The notes under the pieces: generated by a model | What the model saw: only the letters and a program-made list of their open reading frames with translations | Databases searched by the model: none | Told to the model about the DNA's origin: nothing | In this document: piece after piece, positions 41,908 through 51,351 of the stretch | How the letters are laid out: the number at the start of each line of letters is the position of its first letter | How positions within the stretch are numbered: position 1 is the stretch's first letter | Translations under genes and position numbers: made by a program | DNA from: Clostridium sp. CM027 | GTDB lineage: Bacteria; Bacillota; Clostridia; Clostridiales; Clostridiaceae | Reading direction: 5' to 3' | Length of the DNA stretch: 64,000 nucleotides | Assembly: GCF_024730565.1 (NCBI RefSeq) | Contig: NZ_CP077725.1 | Location: 806,001 to 870,000, forward strand

Positions 41908-42768
41908 CTATATTAAATCGTTTTTAAATCCTTTACCTCTCACCTCTGAAGCATCAACTATTATCATAAAAGCATTATTGTCTATTTCTTTAATTATTAA
42001 TTTTAATTCGGGAATTTGATGGAGTGCTACTGTACAGAATAATATTTTTTGATGATTACCAGTATATGCACCTTCTCCATATAAAAAAGTAACTCCTCTA
42101 TGCATTTTATACAAAATTCCACTACAAATTTCTTTTTCTTTTGTAGTAATAATAAGAACTAATTTTTGTTTTTTCATTCCATGAATTATTCTATCGGTAA
42201 CTTCAGCCGTTATATACATAGAAGCTATAGTATACAACGCGCTAGTTACTCCAAAAAAGAAAGTACCGATACAAACAATTATCATATTAACACAAAATGA
42301 TATTTGTCCTATATTAAAGTTATCATGTTTTACTTTTATCAAAGCTGAAACAATGTTGGCTCCTCCTCCGGAACCGTGATTGCTGAATATTATTCCTATG
42401 CCAATTCCATTTAATACTCCACCGTATAAACATAATAGTAACGTATCGTTTGTGCCAATCAGTTCTTTTAAAGGAGCAGTTAAAATTAAGAACAAAGAAA
42501 ATGAGATTATACCTATAATTGAAAAAATAGTAAATCGTTTGTTAAGATATTTATAACTTAGTATTAATAACGGAATATTTAATAAGAGTATAGTATATCC
42601 AGCAGGAAATTTAAATAAATATTGGATAATTAACGATATACCAGTTGCACCACCACTTAGAAGTTTGGCTTTGGAAATAAACAAATTAATTCCGAGTGAA
42701 GATATCAAACTTCCCAGTAGTATAAAGAAGATATTCTTAATGATATTTTTGTTTATATAATTAAACAT
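41908..42768 (-). CDS. YitT-family membrane protein
   Basis: 286 residues. Five to six membrane helices at about 10-190 with GSLISSLGINLFISKAKLLSGGATGISL and FSNHGSGGGANIVSALIKVKH, then a C-terminal DUF2179 domain (about 200-280: KKQKLVLIITTKEKEI, LHQIPELKLIIKEID) ending VRGKGFKNDLI. Integral membrane protein; the role is unknown although the family is near universal in Firmicutes. GGAGGAGG precedes the ATG. Single gene. Confidence 0.9.
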   Translation of the reverse strand: MFNYINKNIIKNIFFILLGSLISSLGINLFISKAKLLSGGATGISLIIQYLFKFPAGYTILLLNIPLLILSYKYLNKRFTIFSIIGIISFSLFLILTAPLKELIGTNDTLLLCLYGGVLNGIGIGIIFSNHGSGGGANIVSALIKVKHDNFNIGQISFCVNMIIVCIGTFFFGVTSALYTIASMYITAEVTDRIIHGMKKQKLVLIITTKEKEICSGILYKMHRGVTFLYGEGAYTGNHQKILFCTVALHQIPELKLIIKEIDNNAFMIIVDASEVRGKGFKNDLI

Positions 42769-43421
42769 ATTGTTTCCTCCTCCAGAGTAAAGCTATTTTT
42801 CAGAGTCTATAATAGTCTTTAACATGAAAACTTTATGAATTAATCATATAGACCTTCTTGTTATAGTGTGTCATAACAGTATCATTATATGAATTAAATG
42901 TAAATAAGAATAAAAAACCACCATGTACCTAATACAGTTCTACTGCATAGTAAATGGTGGATTAAAACTAGATTTTTTTTGTTTTATGGCGTTATCCTAA
43001 TACATAAGCTTGTTATTTTGTAGTATCGGTTTTTGAATCCCCCTTTTGAGAACTAGAGATTAAACTAAGTCCTGCAGATGGGAAAATTTTAATATTTTAA
43101 CTATTCTTAAACATACCTAAACTATATAAATAGGTAAAATCATATTGTTTTACTTTTTATATCGGTGTTTTATCTTAATTTGCTTTGTCTGTACACCTTC
43201 ATAAGATATGAATATATACACTAATAAGAGAAATAATAAATAAAAATAACGTTCCGTAATAATACTTTTTTATTGATATATTTAAATGTACGTGCTAAGG
43301 TGTTAAAGTAACAGATACAAATTAATTTTACCTTTTAAATAAATTTGATATCATTTAAACAGTACTCTAATTTTGTAGTACAGATAATTGTTTAATTAAA
43401 GATAAAGAGGAGTGATATGCA
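42769..43421. other. Long divergent intergenic region
   Basis: About 650 bases between the YitT and NSS genes. It holds a plus-strand hairpin (CCACCAT at 42927, ATGGTGG at 42955) followed by a run of eight Ts near 42971, which looks like a terminator or attenuator without an obvious upstream gene. I saw no T-box or lysine riboswitch motifs and no credible coding frame. Confidence 0.4.
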
Positions 43422-44795
43422 GTGGCAGAGAAAAATAAAAGAGAGATGTTTTCTACAGGATTTGCAATTTTTTTTGCAACATTAGGTTCAGCCGTAGGTT
43501 TAGGTAACATATGGAAATTCCCTTATTTAATAGGGTCTAACGGTGGAGGAGCTTTTCTCTTAGTATATCTTTTATGTGTTGTATTAGTTGGTATTCCCAT
43601 TATGGCATGTGAATTTTACATTGGAAGAAAATCAAGGAAAAATGCAGTCGGAGCTTTTAAAAAATTAAATGCTGCTAAAGGCTGGAAAACTATTGGATTA
43701 ATGGGGACATCTACAGCATTTCTAATAGCATTTTTTTATAGCTGTGTTGCAGGATGGGTTTATTCCTATGTATTCAAGGCAATAAAGGGCGATTTTAGGG
43801 GGGTTACTTCTAGTACTGCTTCGGCAAAATTCATGTCAACCTTAATTGGACCACTGTCTCCAATAGTATGGCAATTTATAGTTCTCATCGTAGTTTCAAT
43901 AATCTTAATTGCAGGAGTTAAAAATGGAATTGAAAGAATAACAAAGACACTTATGCCTGTATTATTCATACTAATTATTATATGTGGTGCAAGGGCATTA
44001 ACACTTCCAGGTGCATCACAAGGATTAAAATTTTTATTTCATGTGGATTTTTCGCAATTAACTGGACGTGTTATATTAGCAGCTCTTGGTCTAGCCTTTT
44101 TCAAACTGTCCCTCGGAATGGGAACAATGATTACTTATGGAAGTTATTTTACACCTGATAATAATATGATAGCAACTTCAGTTAAGGTTGCTTTATCTGA
44201 CTCACTAATTTCAATATTGGCAGGAATTGCAATATTCCCAGCCGTATTCTCTTTTGGTCTAAAACCTAGTGAAGGTCCTGGTCTTTTATTTATGACTATA
44301 CCACTTGTATTCTCAAAAATACCTTTTGGCAGTGTATTATTAGTCGCATTTTTCTTTTTAACTGCAATAGCCGCTACAACAGCACTGATATCTATGGTTC
44401 AAGTCCCAGTTGCGTATTTTACAGAAGAAAAGGGTATGAGTAGAACGAAAGCTGTATTATTTACAACAAGCATAATGATGGTGTTTGGAATTCTCGCAAC
44501 ATTATCGGCTCATCCCACGAGTGCCCTTGCTAATATTCATATAATAGGCCAGAGAGGATTTTTCGATACCTTTGACTACTTATCTTCAGATATATTACTT
44601 CCAATAGGTGGGCTTTTAATAGCGATTTACGTTGGATACTTTACTAAAAAGGAAGATTTCAAACTAGAACTATCAAATCAAGGAACTTTAAATAACGATT
44701 CTGTGTTAAACATTATATATGTATTTATTAAATTTATATCACCAATCCTTCTTTTAATTATTTTCTTAAATTCTATAGGAATAATTAAATTTTAA
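43422..44795 (+). CDS. NSS-family sodium-dependent transporter
   Basis: 457 residues, GTG start with GAGGAG about ten bases upstream. About eleven to twelve membrane helices. Helix 1 has the NSS signature FATLGSAVGLGNIWKFPYL (sodium and substrate site), with GGGAFLLVYL in helix 2 and KLSLGMGTMITYGSYF in the central core. The family imports amino acids or related amines with Na+. The specificity cannot be read here; Trp and Tyr transporters are common bacterial members. A hairpin terminator follows. Confidence 0.93.
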   Translation: MAEKNKREMFSTGFAIFFATLGSAVGLGNIWKFPYLIGSNGGGAFLLVYLLCVVLVGIPIMACEFYIGRKSRKNAVGAFKKLNAAKGWKTIGLMGTSTAFLIAFFYSCVAGWVYSYVFKAIKGDFRGVTSSTASAKFMSTLIGPLSPIVWQFIVLIVVSIILIAGVKNGIERITKTLMPVLFILIIICGARALTLPGASQGLKFLFHVDFSQLTGRVILAALGLAFFKLSLGMGTMITYGSYFTPDNNMIATSVKVALSDSLISILAGIAIFPAVFSFGLKPSEGPGLLFMTIPLVFSKIPFGSVLLVAFFFLTAIAATTALISMVQVPVAYFTEEKGMSRTKAVLFTTSIMMVFGILATLSAHPTSALANIHIIGQRGFFDTFDYLSSDILLPIGGLLIAIYVGYFTKKEDFKLELSNQGTLNNDSVLNIIYVFIKFISPILLLIIFLNSIGIIKF

Positions 44796-44813
44796 ATAAA
44801 AATATTTATTAAC

Positions 44814-44841
44814 AAACCACTTCATTACTGAAGTGGTTTAC
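44814..44841 (+). terminator. Terminator after NSS gene
   Basis: AAACCACTTC-ATTACT-GAAGTGGTTT, perfect 10-bp stem followed by ACCTTT. Confidence 0.75.
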
Positions 44842-44885
44842 CTTTCACATCTATGCCACTAATTTGGTTTTCAACCTTAATAACA

Positions 44886-45146
44886 TCAACTACTGTGATG
44901 CATTTCTTCGGCTAATTCCAGTTCGTTATCAATCTTTTCAAATCTATTTACCATTTTACCATCAACTTCTTTTTTCTCTAAAAACATACTTAATGGTCTA
45001 ACCCATATTCCTCTTTCTCCATAAAGGGCCTGATAAACCACCATATCTTCACGCGTTTCTGAGTGTTTTGCTACATAAAGCACTAAATACTCATTGCCTT
45101 TAAAATGTCTATATTTTTTACCGATTACAATATTATTTTCATTCAT
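44886..45146 (-). CDS. DUF1653 protein
   Basis: 86 residues with IVIGKKYRHFKGNEYLVLYVAKHSET, MVVYQALYGERGIWVRPLSMF and NRFEKI, the conserved blocks of DUF1653. Function unknown; small cytoplasmic SH3-like fold expected. GAAGG precedes the ATG. Stands alone. Confidence 0.9.
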   Translation of the reverse strand: MNENNIVIGKKYRHFKGNEYLVLYVAKHSETREDMVVYQALYGERGIWVRPLSMFLEKKEVDGKMVNRFEKIDNELELAEEMHHSS

Positions 45147-45520
45147 TAATACATACCTTCTTTATAGAAATATATTTTTTAGGCTTTAAATCTTCCAACT
45201 TATTATCTCTTCTAAATTGAAATGAGTGAGTTTAATTACATGCTTGATCTGAAGACATTACTGCCACTCCCTCATTTTTCTATTTTTCACGGTTAATAAA
45301 TATTTATTTTTTTATAAAATTTAAGTTTAATACGTAAGTTACCATTAGAATTATAGACATACTTAGCTTACTTCATTATACCCGCTTTTCTTACCTTATG
45401 CACTCAATACTTTCAACAGTATTACCTTCTTCTTGCCAATTTAAAAACATCATCAATATATCACTAATAATTTCTTCAGGAATCGTTTCGCTCATTTATA
45501 GATATATAACAAAATAAAAG
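45147..45520. other. Intergenic region with a doubtful 34-codon frame
   Basis: A minus-strand frame at 45391-45495 reads MSETIPEEIISDILMMFLNW and continues to ECIR, protein-like but without a ribosome site. It may be a gene scrap. No other structure seen. Confidence 0.35.
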
Positions 45521-45548
45521 CCCTATGTCTGCTTTTGCAGACATAGGG
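45521..45548 (-). terminator. Terminator after nitroreductase gene
   Basis: CCCTATGTCTGC-TTTT-GCAGACATAGGG, perfect 12-bp stem, followed on the minus strand by CTTTTATTTTG. Confidence 0.88.
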
Positions 45549-45577
45549 TAATTAAAAAAAATCATCTAACTCATAAT

Positions 45578-46129
45578 TTATTTAGTGTTTTCAGCATAGG
45601 CATTATCCCAAGTATTCAAGAATACATAATCTTTTGCATCTTTTTTATTGTTATGTTCTTTACTTTCTGCAATTTCCCCAATAGGAGTCATTGCAACTAC
45701 TTTGTAATTTTGTGGAATGGCTAATGCTTTTTTTATAATATCTTCATCAATTGCAGCAATCCAACAAGTTCCATAACCCTCATTAGTAGCTGACAAAATA
45801 AAATGCTCCATAGCAATGGCACTATCCACTAAATAATACTCTCTGTTTTCAACTTCTCCAGAAGCATCTGGCTTTGCTACTATAACCGCCGTCATCGGAG
45901 CATCTAATATTGATTGTGCTGCTGAATTGTCCTTATTCATTATAGATTTAGAAATTTGTTCTAGTTTGTTTTTTTCATCCACTAAAATAAATTTGTATGA
46001 AGTATTATTTTTCCATGAAGGGGACATCATAGCTGAATCAATCATTTTTGCTAATTTTTCTTTATTTACTGGGGTATTCTTAAATTTTTTAATACTTTTT
46101 CTACTTTTGACTACATCATAAAATTCCAT
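45578..46129 (-). CDS. Nitroreductase-family flavoprotein
   Basis: 183 residues from the ATG at 46129, which has AAAGGAG eight bases upstream; a GTG nine bases earlier lies inside that region. MEFYDVVKSRKSIKKF (FMN phosphate contact), MMSPSWKN, SAIAMEHFILSATNEGYGTCWIAAID and YKVVAMTPIGEIA are standard nitroreductase blocks. An FMN- and NAD(P)H-dependent reductase with unknown natural substrate. Single gene with its own terminator. Confidence 0.92.
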   Translation of the reverse strand: MEFYDVVKSRKSIKKFKNTPVNKEKLAKMIDSAMMSPSWKNNTSYKFILVDEKNKLEQISKSIMNKDNSAAQSILDAPMTAVIVAKPDASGEVENREYYLVDSAIAMEHFILSATNEGYGTCWIAAIDEDIIKKALAIPQNYKVVAMTPIGEIAESKEHNNKKDAKDYVFLNTWDNAYAENTK

Positions 46130-46235
46130 ATAACACACTCCTTTAATTATAGTATGTGTAATCGCTTCATAAATAATGTAGTTGTTTCACCTAAAATTTT
46201 AAAGATAGAATTAAAAAAATAAAAAAGTGTACTTA

Positions 46236-47324
46236 TTATTTTTTTAGTATACTCTTATAAATTTCAAAATAATTTTTCCAAAACTTCTCTATAGTAAAAT
46301 TATTTACAACAATGTTATATAACTTTTCACCCTTTATGTTTAAATTGCTCTTATCTAAATATGCTTCTTTCATAGCTTTATAAATATTTTCGTTGTTTTG
46401 ATTCTTCACTTTATACCCGCTGTCTTCGCCTAATATACTTTGTAAGTCGCCCACTTCAGTATAAATCAAAGGTTTCTTTACAATTGCTGATTCTAAAACC
46501 GTTAAGGGTGGTGCTCCACCCTCGCTTAAAGAAGCTAAAACACTAACATCAGAGGCGTTTATATAGTCTATTGGATTAGAAACATTTCCGGTCATTATAA
46601 CTTTATTTTCTATTTTTAGTTCCACTATTAACTTCTCTAGTTCGGATTGTAGCTCACCATCACCAACTAAAAGCAATTTTACATCATGAAATTCAATAGT
46701 AAGTTTTCTAAACCCCACTATAACTTCTCTATGATTTTTTATAGGATGTAATCTCGCAACCATAACATATACAAAATCATTCTTCTTTAAATTCAAATTA
46801 TTTCGTATATCTTCTGTTGGCGTCACAATACTAATTTTCTTTATATCTATACCATTATTTACAACTGATTTACTTCCTTGAATATTTTTTTCTTCTAATA
46901 AAACCTTCAAATTATTTGATACACAAATATAATTATTAAAGCTCTTTAGACCCTTAATACTCAGGGGAGTAAAAATAAAATATTTCACTTTATTATTAAG
47001 GAAATCATATCTAAAATCACTGTGAACTACAGCTACTGTAGGTACGTTTAATTTACTTTTTAAAATTAAATGCATTAGGAATGGCTTTGCCCCATGGAAA
47101 TTTACTAAACTTATCGAATTGCATCTTATAAAATTCACTAGCTCAATATTATTAAGCTTCTTACTAAAAAGTTTGTAGCTAATATCCATAACTCTAACTT
47201 TTGAGTAAAGTGGACCTTCTCCCAAGCAACCGACTATATTCTCAAATTTGTTATTGTATTTACTGCATATGTTTAATACGTGTTTTCCACCACCACCATT
47301 ATCATTTCCTGATATGACATGCAA
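46236..47324 (-). CDS. Glycosyltransferase, GT4 family
   Basis: 362 residues from a TTG. HVISGNDNGGGGKHVLNIC is the GT4 N-terminal glycine motif, with VARLHPIKNHREVIVGF and SVLASLSEGGAPPLTVLESA (nucleotide-sugar binding E-x7-E region) in the C-terminal half. AGGAGAGG is better spaced for an ATT codon at 47333 (reading IKVLHVIS), so a rare ATT start is possible. Last gene of the polysaccharide cluster on this strand. The sugar is unknown. Confidence 0.88.
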   Translation of the reverse strand: MHVISGNDNGGGGKHVLNICSKYNNKFENIVGCLGEGPLYSKVRVMDISYKLFSKKLNNIELVNFIRCNSISLVNFHGAKPFLMHLILKSKLNVPTVAVVHSDFRYDFLNNKVKYFIFTPLSIKGLKSFNNYICVSNNLKVLLEEKNIQGSKSVVNNGIDIKKISIVTPTEDIRNNLNLKKNDFVYVMVARLHPIKNHREVIVGFRKLTIEFHDVKLLLVGDGELQSELEKLIVELKIENKVIMTGNVSNPIDYINASDVSVLASLSEGGAPPLTVLESAIVKKPLIYTEVGDLQSILGEDSGYKVKNQNNENIYKAMKEAYLDKSNLNIKGEKLYNIVVNNFTIEKFWKNYFEIYKSILKK

Positions 47325-47371
47325 AACTTTAATATGGATCCTCTCCTTTACTTCTCTGATGTTAATAACAA

Positions 47372-48091
47372 TTATTTACGTTTATACTTGTCCTTTATTA
47401 CCATTAAAATAAACTTAGGTATAGATGATAATCTTTTAATTCTAAATGGTTCTTTCGCAACTCTGTAAAACCATTCCATGCCTATATTTATCATCCATTT
47501 AGGTGCACGTTTAACATTACCAGCTATAATATCAAAACTTCCTCCAACTCCCATAAATACTTTGCAAGGAAGTCTGTCCATATATTTCGCTATAAATACT
47601 TCTTGCCTTGGGCATCCCATAGCAACAAATAAGACTTGTGGACTAACTTTTTCTATTTCTTTTAATAGTTCTTCACAATTGTCCATTTCGAAATATCCAT
47701 CATGACTCCCTAAAATATTTAATTTGCGATATTTAGTTCGCAGATTAATATTGCACATATTCACTGTTTCCTGGGTGGACCCTAACAAATATATTCCTTG
47801 GCTTTCTTTTTCACATTTTTTTACTATACAATCCATAAGTTCTACACCAGCAATTTTTTCTTTCACCGGTTGACCTACAATTTTAGAACATATTACTGTA
47901 CCAATTCCATCTGGAATAATGATTGAATTTTTACTAGTGAAATTTTCTAACAATAAATTATTTTGTAGACCACTAAAAAGAACTTGTGGATTTCCTGAAA
48001 CAATATGTACCTTTTTAAAACTGTTTATGTTTTTAAACAATTCTTCTATGGTATCATTAAAAATTTCGAATTGAAAAATTCTTGTTATCAT
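47372..48091 (-). CDS. tagA: WecG/TagA/CpsF-type glycosyltransferase
   Basis: 239 residues. HIVSGNPQVLFSGLQN, IIPDGIGTVICSKIVGQPVKEKIAG with the catalytic-type Asp, VAMGCPRQEVFIAKYM and GVGGSFDIIAGNVKRAPKW are diagnostic. TagA enzymes add N-acetylmannosamine to a lipid-linked GlcNAc. A WecB epimerase that makes UDP-ManNAc is in the same cluster (51352-52407), so ManNAc transfer is likely. GGAGGGG precedes the ATG. Confidence 0.92.
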   Translation of the reverse strand: MITRIFQFEIFNDTIEELFKNINSFKKVHIVSGNPQVLFSGLQNNLLLENFTSKNSIIIPDGIGTVICSKIVGQPVKEKIAGVELMDCIVKKCEKESQGIYLLGSTQETVNMCNINLRTKYRKLNILGSHDGYFEMDNCEELLKEIEKVSPQVLFVAMGCPRQEVFIAKYMDRLPCKVFMGVGGSFDIIAGNVKRAPKWMINIGMEWFYRVAKEPFRIKRLSSIPKFILMVIKDKYKRK

Positions 48092-48120
48092 AAATAAAAC
48101 CCCTCCAAATTAACAACTCC

Positions 48121-48762
48121 CTAATAAGCGCCGTCTTTTTTAAACACAGATACAACTGTTAAGAAGATAATTTTTATATCTAATTGGACTGAAAAATTTT
48201 TAATATAATCCAAATCATAAGTAACTGTTTTCCCTAGTTCGATTTCTCCTCTTCCACTAATCTGTGCAAGTCCAGTAATTCCTGGCAAAACTAAGAGTCT
48301 TTGGTAGTAGCTTTCGGGATAATACTTAACTATCTCTGGTATTTCAGGCCTAGGACCTACAATGCTCATTTGTCCAAACAAAACATTGAAAAATTGTGGA
48401 ATCTCATCTAGGCTGTTGCACCTTAAAAATTTTCCAACCCTTGTTATTCTAACGTCCGACTTGTCTTGAAACACAAAATTCTCCAAATCAAACGGATCTA
48501 TATTAAGTTCTATTTTGCTTTCAGCTTGAGCTATCATAGTTCTAAATTTATAAATATTAAAGTTTTTTCCATCTTTACCTACCCTAACCTGCTTAAATAC
48601 AGTTGCTCCTTTTGAATCTAGTTTAATAGCAATAATGATAATTAAATATATAGGCAATAATATAATTATACCTATAAAAGATAATGTAATATCCATTAAT
48701 CTCTTAAGTCCAAATTGAAGCCTCTTATTCTCAATATGCGCTTTTTTATCTATATTTATCAT
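48121..48762 (-). CDS. Initiating sugar-phosphate transferase
   Basis: 213 residues. One N-terminal membrane segment (about 26-48: LMDITLSFIGIIILLPIYLI), then the phosphoglycosyl transferase core with FKQVRVGKDGKNFNIYKFRTM, RCNSLDEIPQFFNVLFGQMSIVGPRPEIPE (catalytic DE) and LPGITGLAQISGRGE. Transfers a sugar-1-phosphate to undecaprenyl phosphate, starting repeat-unit synthesis. The short form, without the four-helix N-terminal part of WbaP. Confidence 0.93.
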   Translation of the reverse strand: MINIDKKAHIENKRLQFGLKRLMDITLSFIGIIILLPIYLIIIIAIKLDSKGATVFKQVRVGKDGKNFNIYKFRTMIAQAESKIELNIDPFDLENFVFQDKSDVRITRVGKFLRCNSLDEIPQFFNVLFGQMSIVGPRPEIPEIVKYYPESYYQRLLVLPGITGLAQISGRGEIELGKTVTYDLDYIKNFSVQLDIKIIFLTVVSVFKKDGAY

Positions 48763-48831
48763 ATTGCGTTAACTCCTACTTTCTGATGAATATTTAAGCG
48801 TCCCCCTGTATTTCTAAATTTCTTCACCAAC

Positions 48832-50088
48832 TTATATATTCAAATTATTTGTTGATGCGTTTAATAAACCTTCAGCTGTAGCTACTATAAACCAAAAATA
48901 TGTTGTAACTTTAGGCACAAAAAATAGATTGTCTGATAAATTCATAAAATAGAATGCTACCATCGATGCCAATGCACCCATGTAAAAAGCTTGCAAAAAT
49001 TTGTCATCTGTTATAGTAATTAATTTTTTCAATCTAATAAGCACTGTTATTAAAATTACTAAAAGAGATGTTATTCCTATTATGCCCAATTCACTTTGAG
49101 TCTTTAAATAAGAACTATGTGTAGGATATCTTGTATACGAGTTGTAGCTTAGGCCTTTATACTTATTAATATATTCGTTATACCTACTGATATAATTACC
49201 ATTACCAACTCCTAGAATTGGATGTTCCTTAATCATCATTAGAGCCGTTTTCCACAATTTAATTCTAGCCACATTTTGTCCATTATTTGTTAAATCCTTA
49301 ACTGTATCAAGAACCGCCGGACTAAATAAAGCCAAAATACCTACCCCTCCAAAAACTACAATTAATTTTAAACTATACAGCACACATAAAACCGCTGCAC
49401 CGATACAAACGCCTAATAAAACATTTCTAGAATAAGTCATAAGTATATTGAGAAATATTAGAATTGATATTATTCCATACATACTTTTTAATTTTTTATT
49501 TTTTTCATAAATTGTTAGCATTACTAATGGAAAAATAATTAAAATAAGAAAGCCCGCATATGCATTAGGATTTTGCATTGTTGCAGCAATCTTACTTGCT
49601 CTATATCCATAGGAGTATTTCACAATAAACCTTTTATCTAATCCAATTATTGTAAAGTATTGAATTATACCAAAAATACTCAAGACTCCTGATGTGAATA
49701 TAAAGCATCTCAATAAGTTTTTCACTAATTTTTTTGTATTAAATTCATACTTAATTATAAAAAATATAAATACATATGTTAAAAATCTTGCGCTTTCGCT
49801 TAATGCTAATCCCTTTTCTAATGCATAAAAGGTTGATAATAACATAATACCCAATAACATCACTATGCAAATACTTAAAGTACTACTAAAGAAGTCTCTA
49901 ATCCCATAAAGAAACCTTCCCCTCGTATCCTTATTAAAAATCAACTTTATGAGATATAAGCACATAATTATTCCTAATAAAATATCTGAAACAGATACTC
50001 CTTTTAAATTTGTTCCCTCTTGAATCAGAGGCATTATCACTATATAAGCACACATTAAATAATACAAAATACTACACTTAGCTTTCAT
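48832..50088 (-). CDS. O-antigen ligase/polymerase-type protein (Wzy_C)
   Basis: 418 residues with about eleven hydrophobic helices and a Wzy_C region: a loop with HPILGVGNGNYISRYNEYIN and THSSYLKTQSELGIIGI, the usual conserved H-x-G-x-G and T-H-S-x-Y-L elements. Works outside the membrane as a polymerase or ligase of lipid-linked glycan. A second protein of the class is at 53860-55335, so the cluster may need both a polymerase and a ligase. GAGGTG precedes the ATG. Confidence 0.85.
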   Translation of the reverse strand: MKAKCSILYYLMCAYIVIMPLIQEGTNLKGVSVSDILLGIIMCLYLIKLIFNKDTRGRFLYGIRDFFSSTLSICIVMLLGIMLLSTFYALEKGLALSESARFLTYVFIFFIIKYEFNTKKLVKNLLRCFIFTSGVLSIFGIIQYFTIIGLDKRFIVKYSYGYRASKIAATMQNPNAYAGFLILIIFPLVMLTIYEKNKKLKSMYGIISILIFLNILMTYSRNVLLGVCIGAAVLCVLYSLKLIVVFGGVGILALFSPAVLDTVKDLTNNGQNVARIKLWKTALMMIKEHPILGVGNGNYISRYNEYINKYKGLSYNSYTRYPTHSSYLKTQSELGIIGITSLLVILITVLIRLKKLITITDDKFLQAFYMGALASMVAFYFMNLSDNLFFVPKVTTYFWFIVATAEGLLNASTNNLNI

Positions 50089-50123
50089 TTTTTACACCTC
50101 TTTATAGACTAATATTATAATTT

Positions 50124-51341
50124 TTATAAATTCATCAATATTTTTTCTAATTTTCTTGTTATATCCTCTCTAGCATAATTCTCCATAACATAAGCCCTTC
50201 CATTTTCACCCAACCTATTTCTAAGCTCCATGTTATTATATAACTTTAACACCGCTTCTGCAATTTCTTTTGAATTTTCTGGTTCTACTACAATTCCTGC
50301 ATTTGCACTGTTTATTAGTTTAGCAGCTTCACCCTTTACTGGTAAAATAATAGGTATTTCTGAAGCTAAGGTCTCAAACATTTTTGAAGGTAGAGCACCT
50401 TTAAAAAGTTCTAACTTCTTTAAAGGAATTATTGCAGCATCCATAGAAGCTACAATTTTAGGCATATTTACCTTTGGCTGAAGAGGTAAAAAGGTAACAT
50501 TTTTTAATCCTTTTTCTTTTGCCATATTTACAAGATCTTGTTTTTCCGGACCATCACCTACAAAAACAAATTGAATGTTTTTTTCCTCTTTTACTATCTC
50601 TGCTGCATTTATTATAACTTGTAGTCCTTGTGCAAGTCCATGAATACCAGCGTAACATAGTGCAAACTTATTTTCCACTCCAATTTCACTTCTAAATGTT
50701 TCATCCCTATTTTCACTTTTAAATAGCTTTGTATCAACTCCATTAGTTAGCAGATGTACTTTGTTTTTATCAAATCCTCTACCGACTATATCATCAACTA
50801 TTCCTTCTGTTTGACAAGTAACAGCTACTGCACGTCTATAACAAAATTCTTCTAACCATACAGACATTTTAATGAATAACTTATTATGAAGCATACCTAA
50901 TTTTATAGCTGATTCTGGCCATAAATCAGATATGTTAAAAACAAATTTAGCTTTTTTAAGCTTAGCTATTACATACCCTGAAAAGCCTAGAAACAGTGGT
51001 GGAGATTCCGTTATTACTACATCCTGCTTATTTATATGAATAGCCCCTTGAAGTACAGAAGAAAAAGTAAAAGATAAATAATTTCTTAATCTCTTAGTAA
51101 AACTCTTAGATTTTGTAGCATAAATACTAGTTCTAATTATCTTTATACCTTCAATTTCTTCTATGACCACCTTATTACCTTTATAATCATCAAAAATCTC
51201 CCCTCTAGGGTAGTTAGGCATTGCTGTTAATATTGTAATTTCATGGCCAAATTCCTGTAATTTTTTAGCAAACTCAAAAATTCTATTTTGAGGTGCCCCC
51301 ACCTCTGGGGGACAGTACTGAGTTAAAAATAAAATACGCAT
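50124..51341 (-). CDS. Glycosyltransferase, GT4 family (WbuB-like)
   Basis: 405 residues. FLTQYCPPEVGAPQNRIFEFAKKL at the start is typical of WbuB/WcaI-like GT4 enzymes, with FNISDLWPESAIKLG, CYAGIHGLAQGLQVIINAAE and a C-terminal PSKMFETLASEIPIILPVKGEA. GAGGTG precedes the ATG, ten bases after the epimerase gene. WbuB adds FucNAc in E. coli O26; here the sugar is unknown, but its place beside WecB suggests a HexNAc. Confidence 0.88.
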   Translation of the reverse strand: MRILFLTQYCPPEVGAPQNRIFEFAKKLQEFGHEITILTAMPNYPRGEIFDDYKGNKVVIEEIEGIKIIRTSIYATKSKSFTKRLRNYLSFTFSSVLQGAIHINKQDVVITESPPLFLGFSGYVIAKLKKAKFVFNISDLWPESAIKLGMLHNKLFIKMSVWLEEFCYRRAVAVTCQTEGIVDDIVGRGFDKNKVHLLTNGVDTKLFKSENRDETFRSEIGVENKFALCYAGIHGLAQGLQVIINAAEIVKEEKNIQFVFVGDGPEKQDLVNMAKEKGLKNVTFLPLQPKVNMPKIVASMDAAIIPLKKLELFKGALPSKMFETLASEIPIILPVKGEAAKLINSANAGIVVEPENSKEIAEAVLKLYNNMELRNRLGENGRAYVMENYAREDITRKLEKILMNL

Positions 51342-51351
51342 GTTTTCACCT

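Noticed and set aside
42769-43421. Amino-acid riboswitch or T-box upstream of the NSS transporter
   Set aside because: No T-box GGTGG core with the usual flanks and no lysine or glycine riboswitch motifs could be found by eye.
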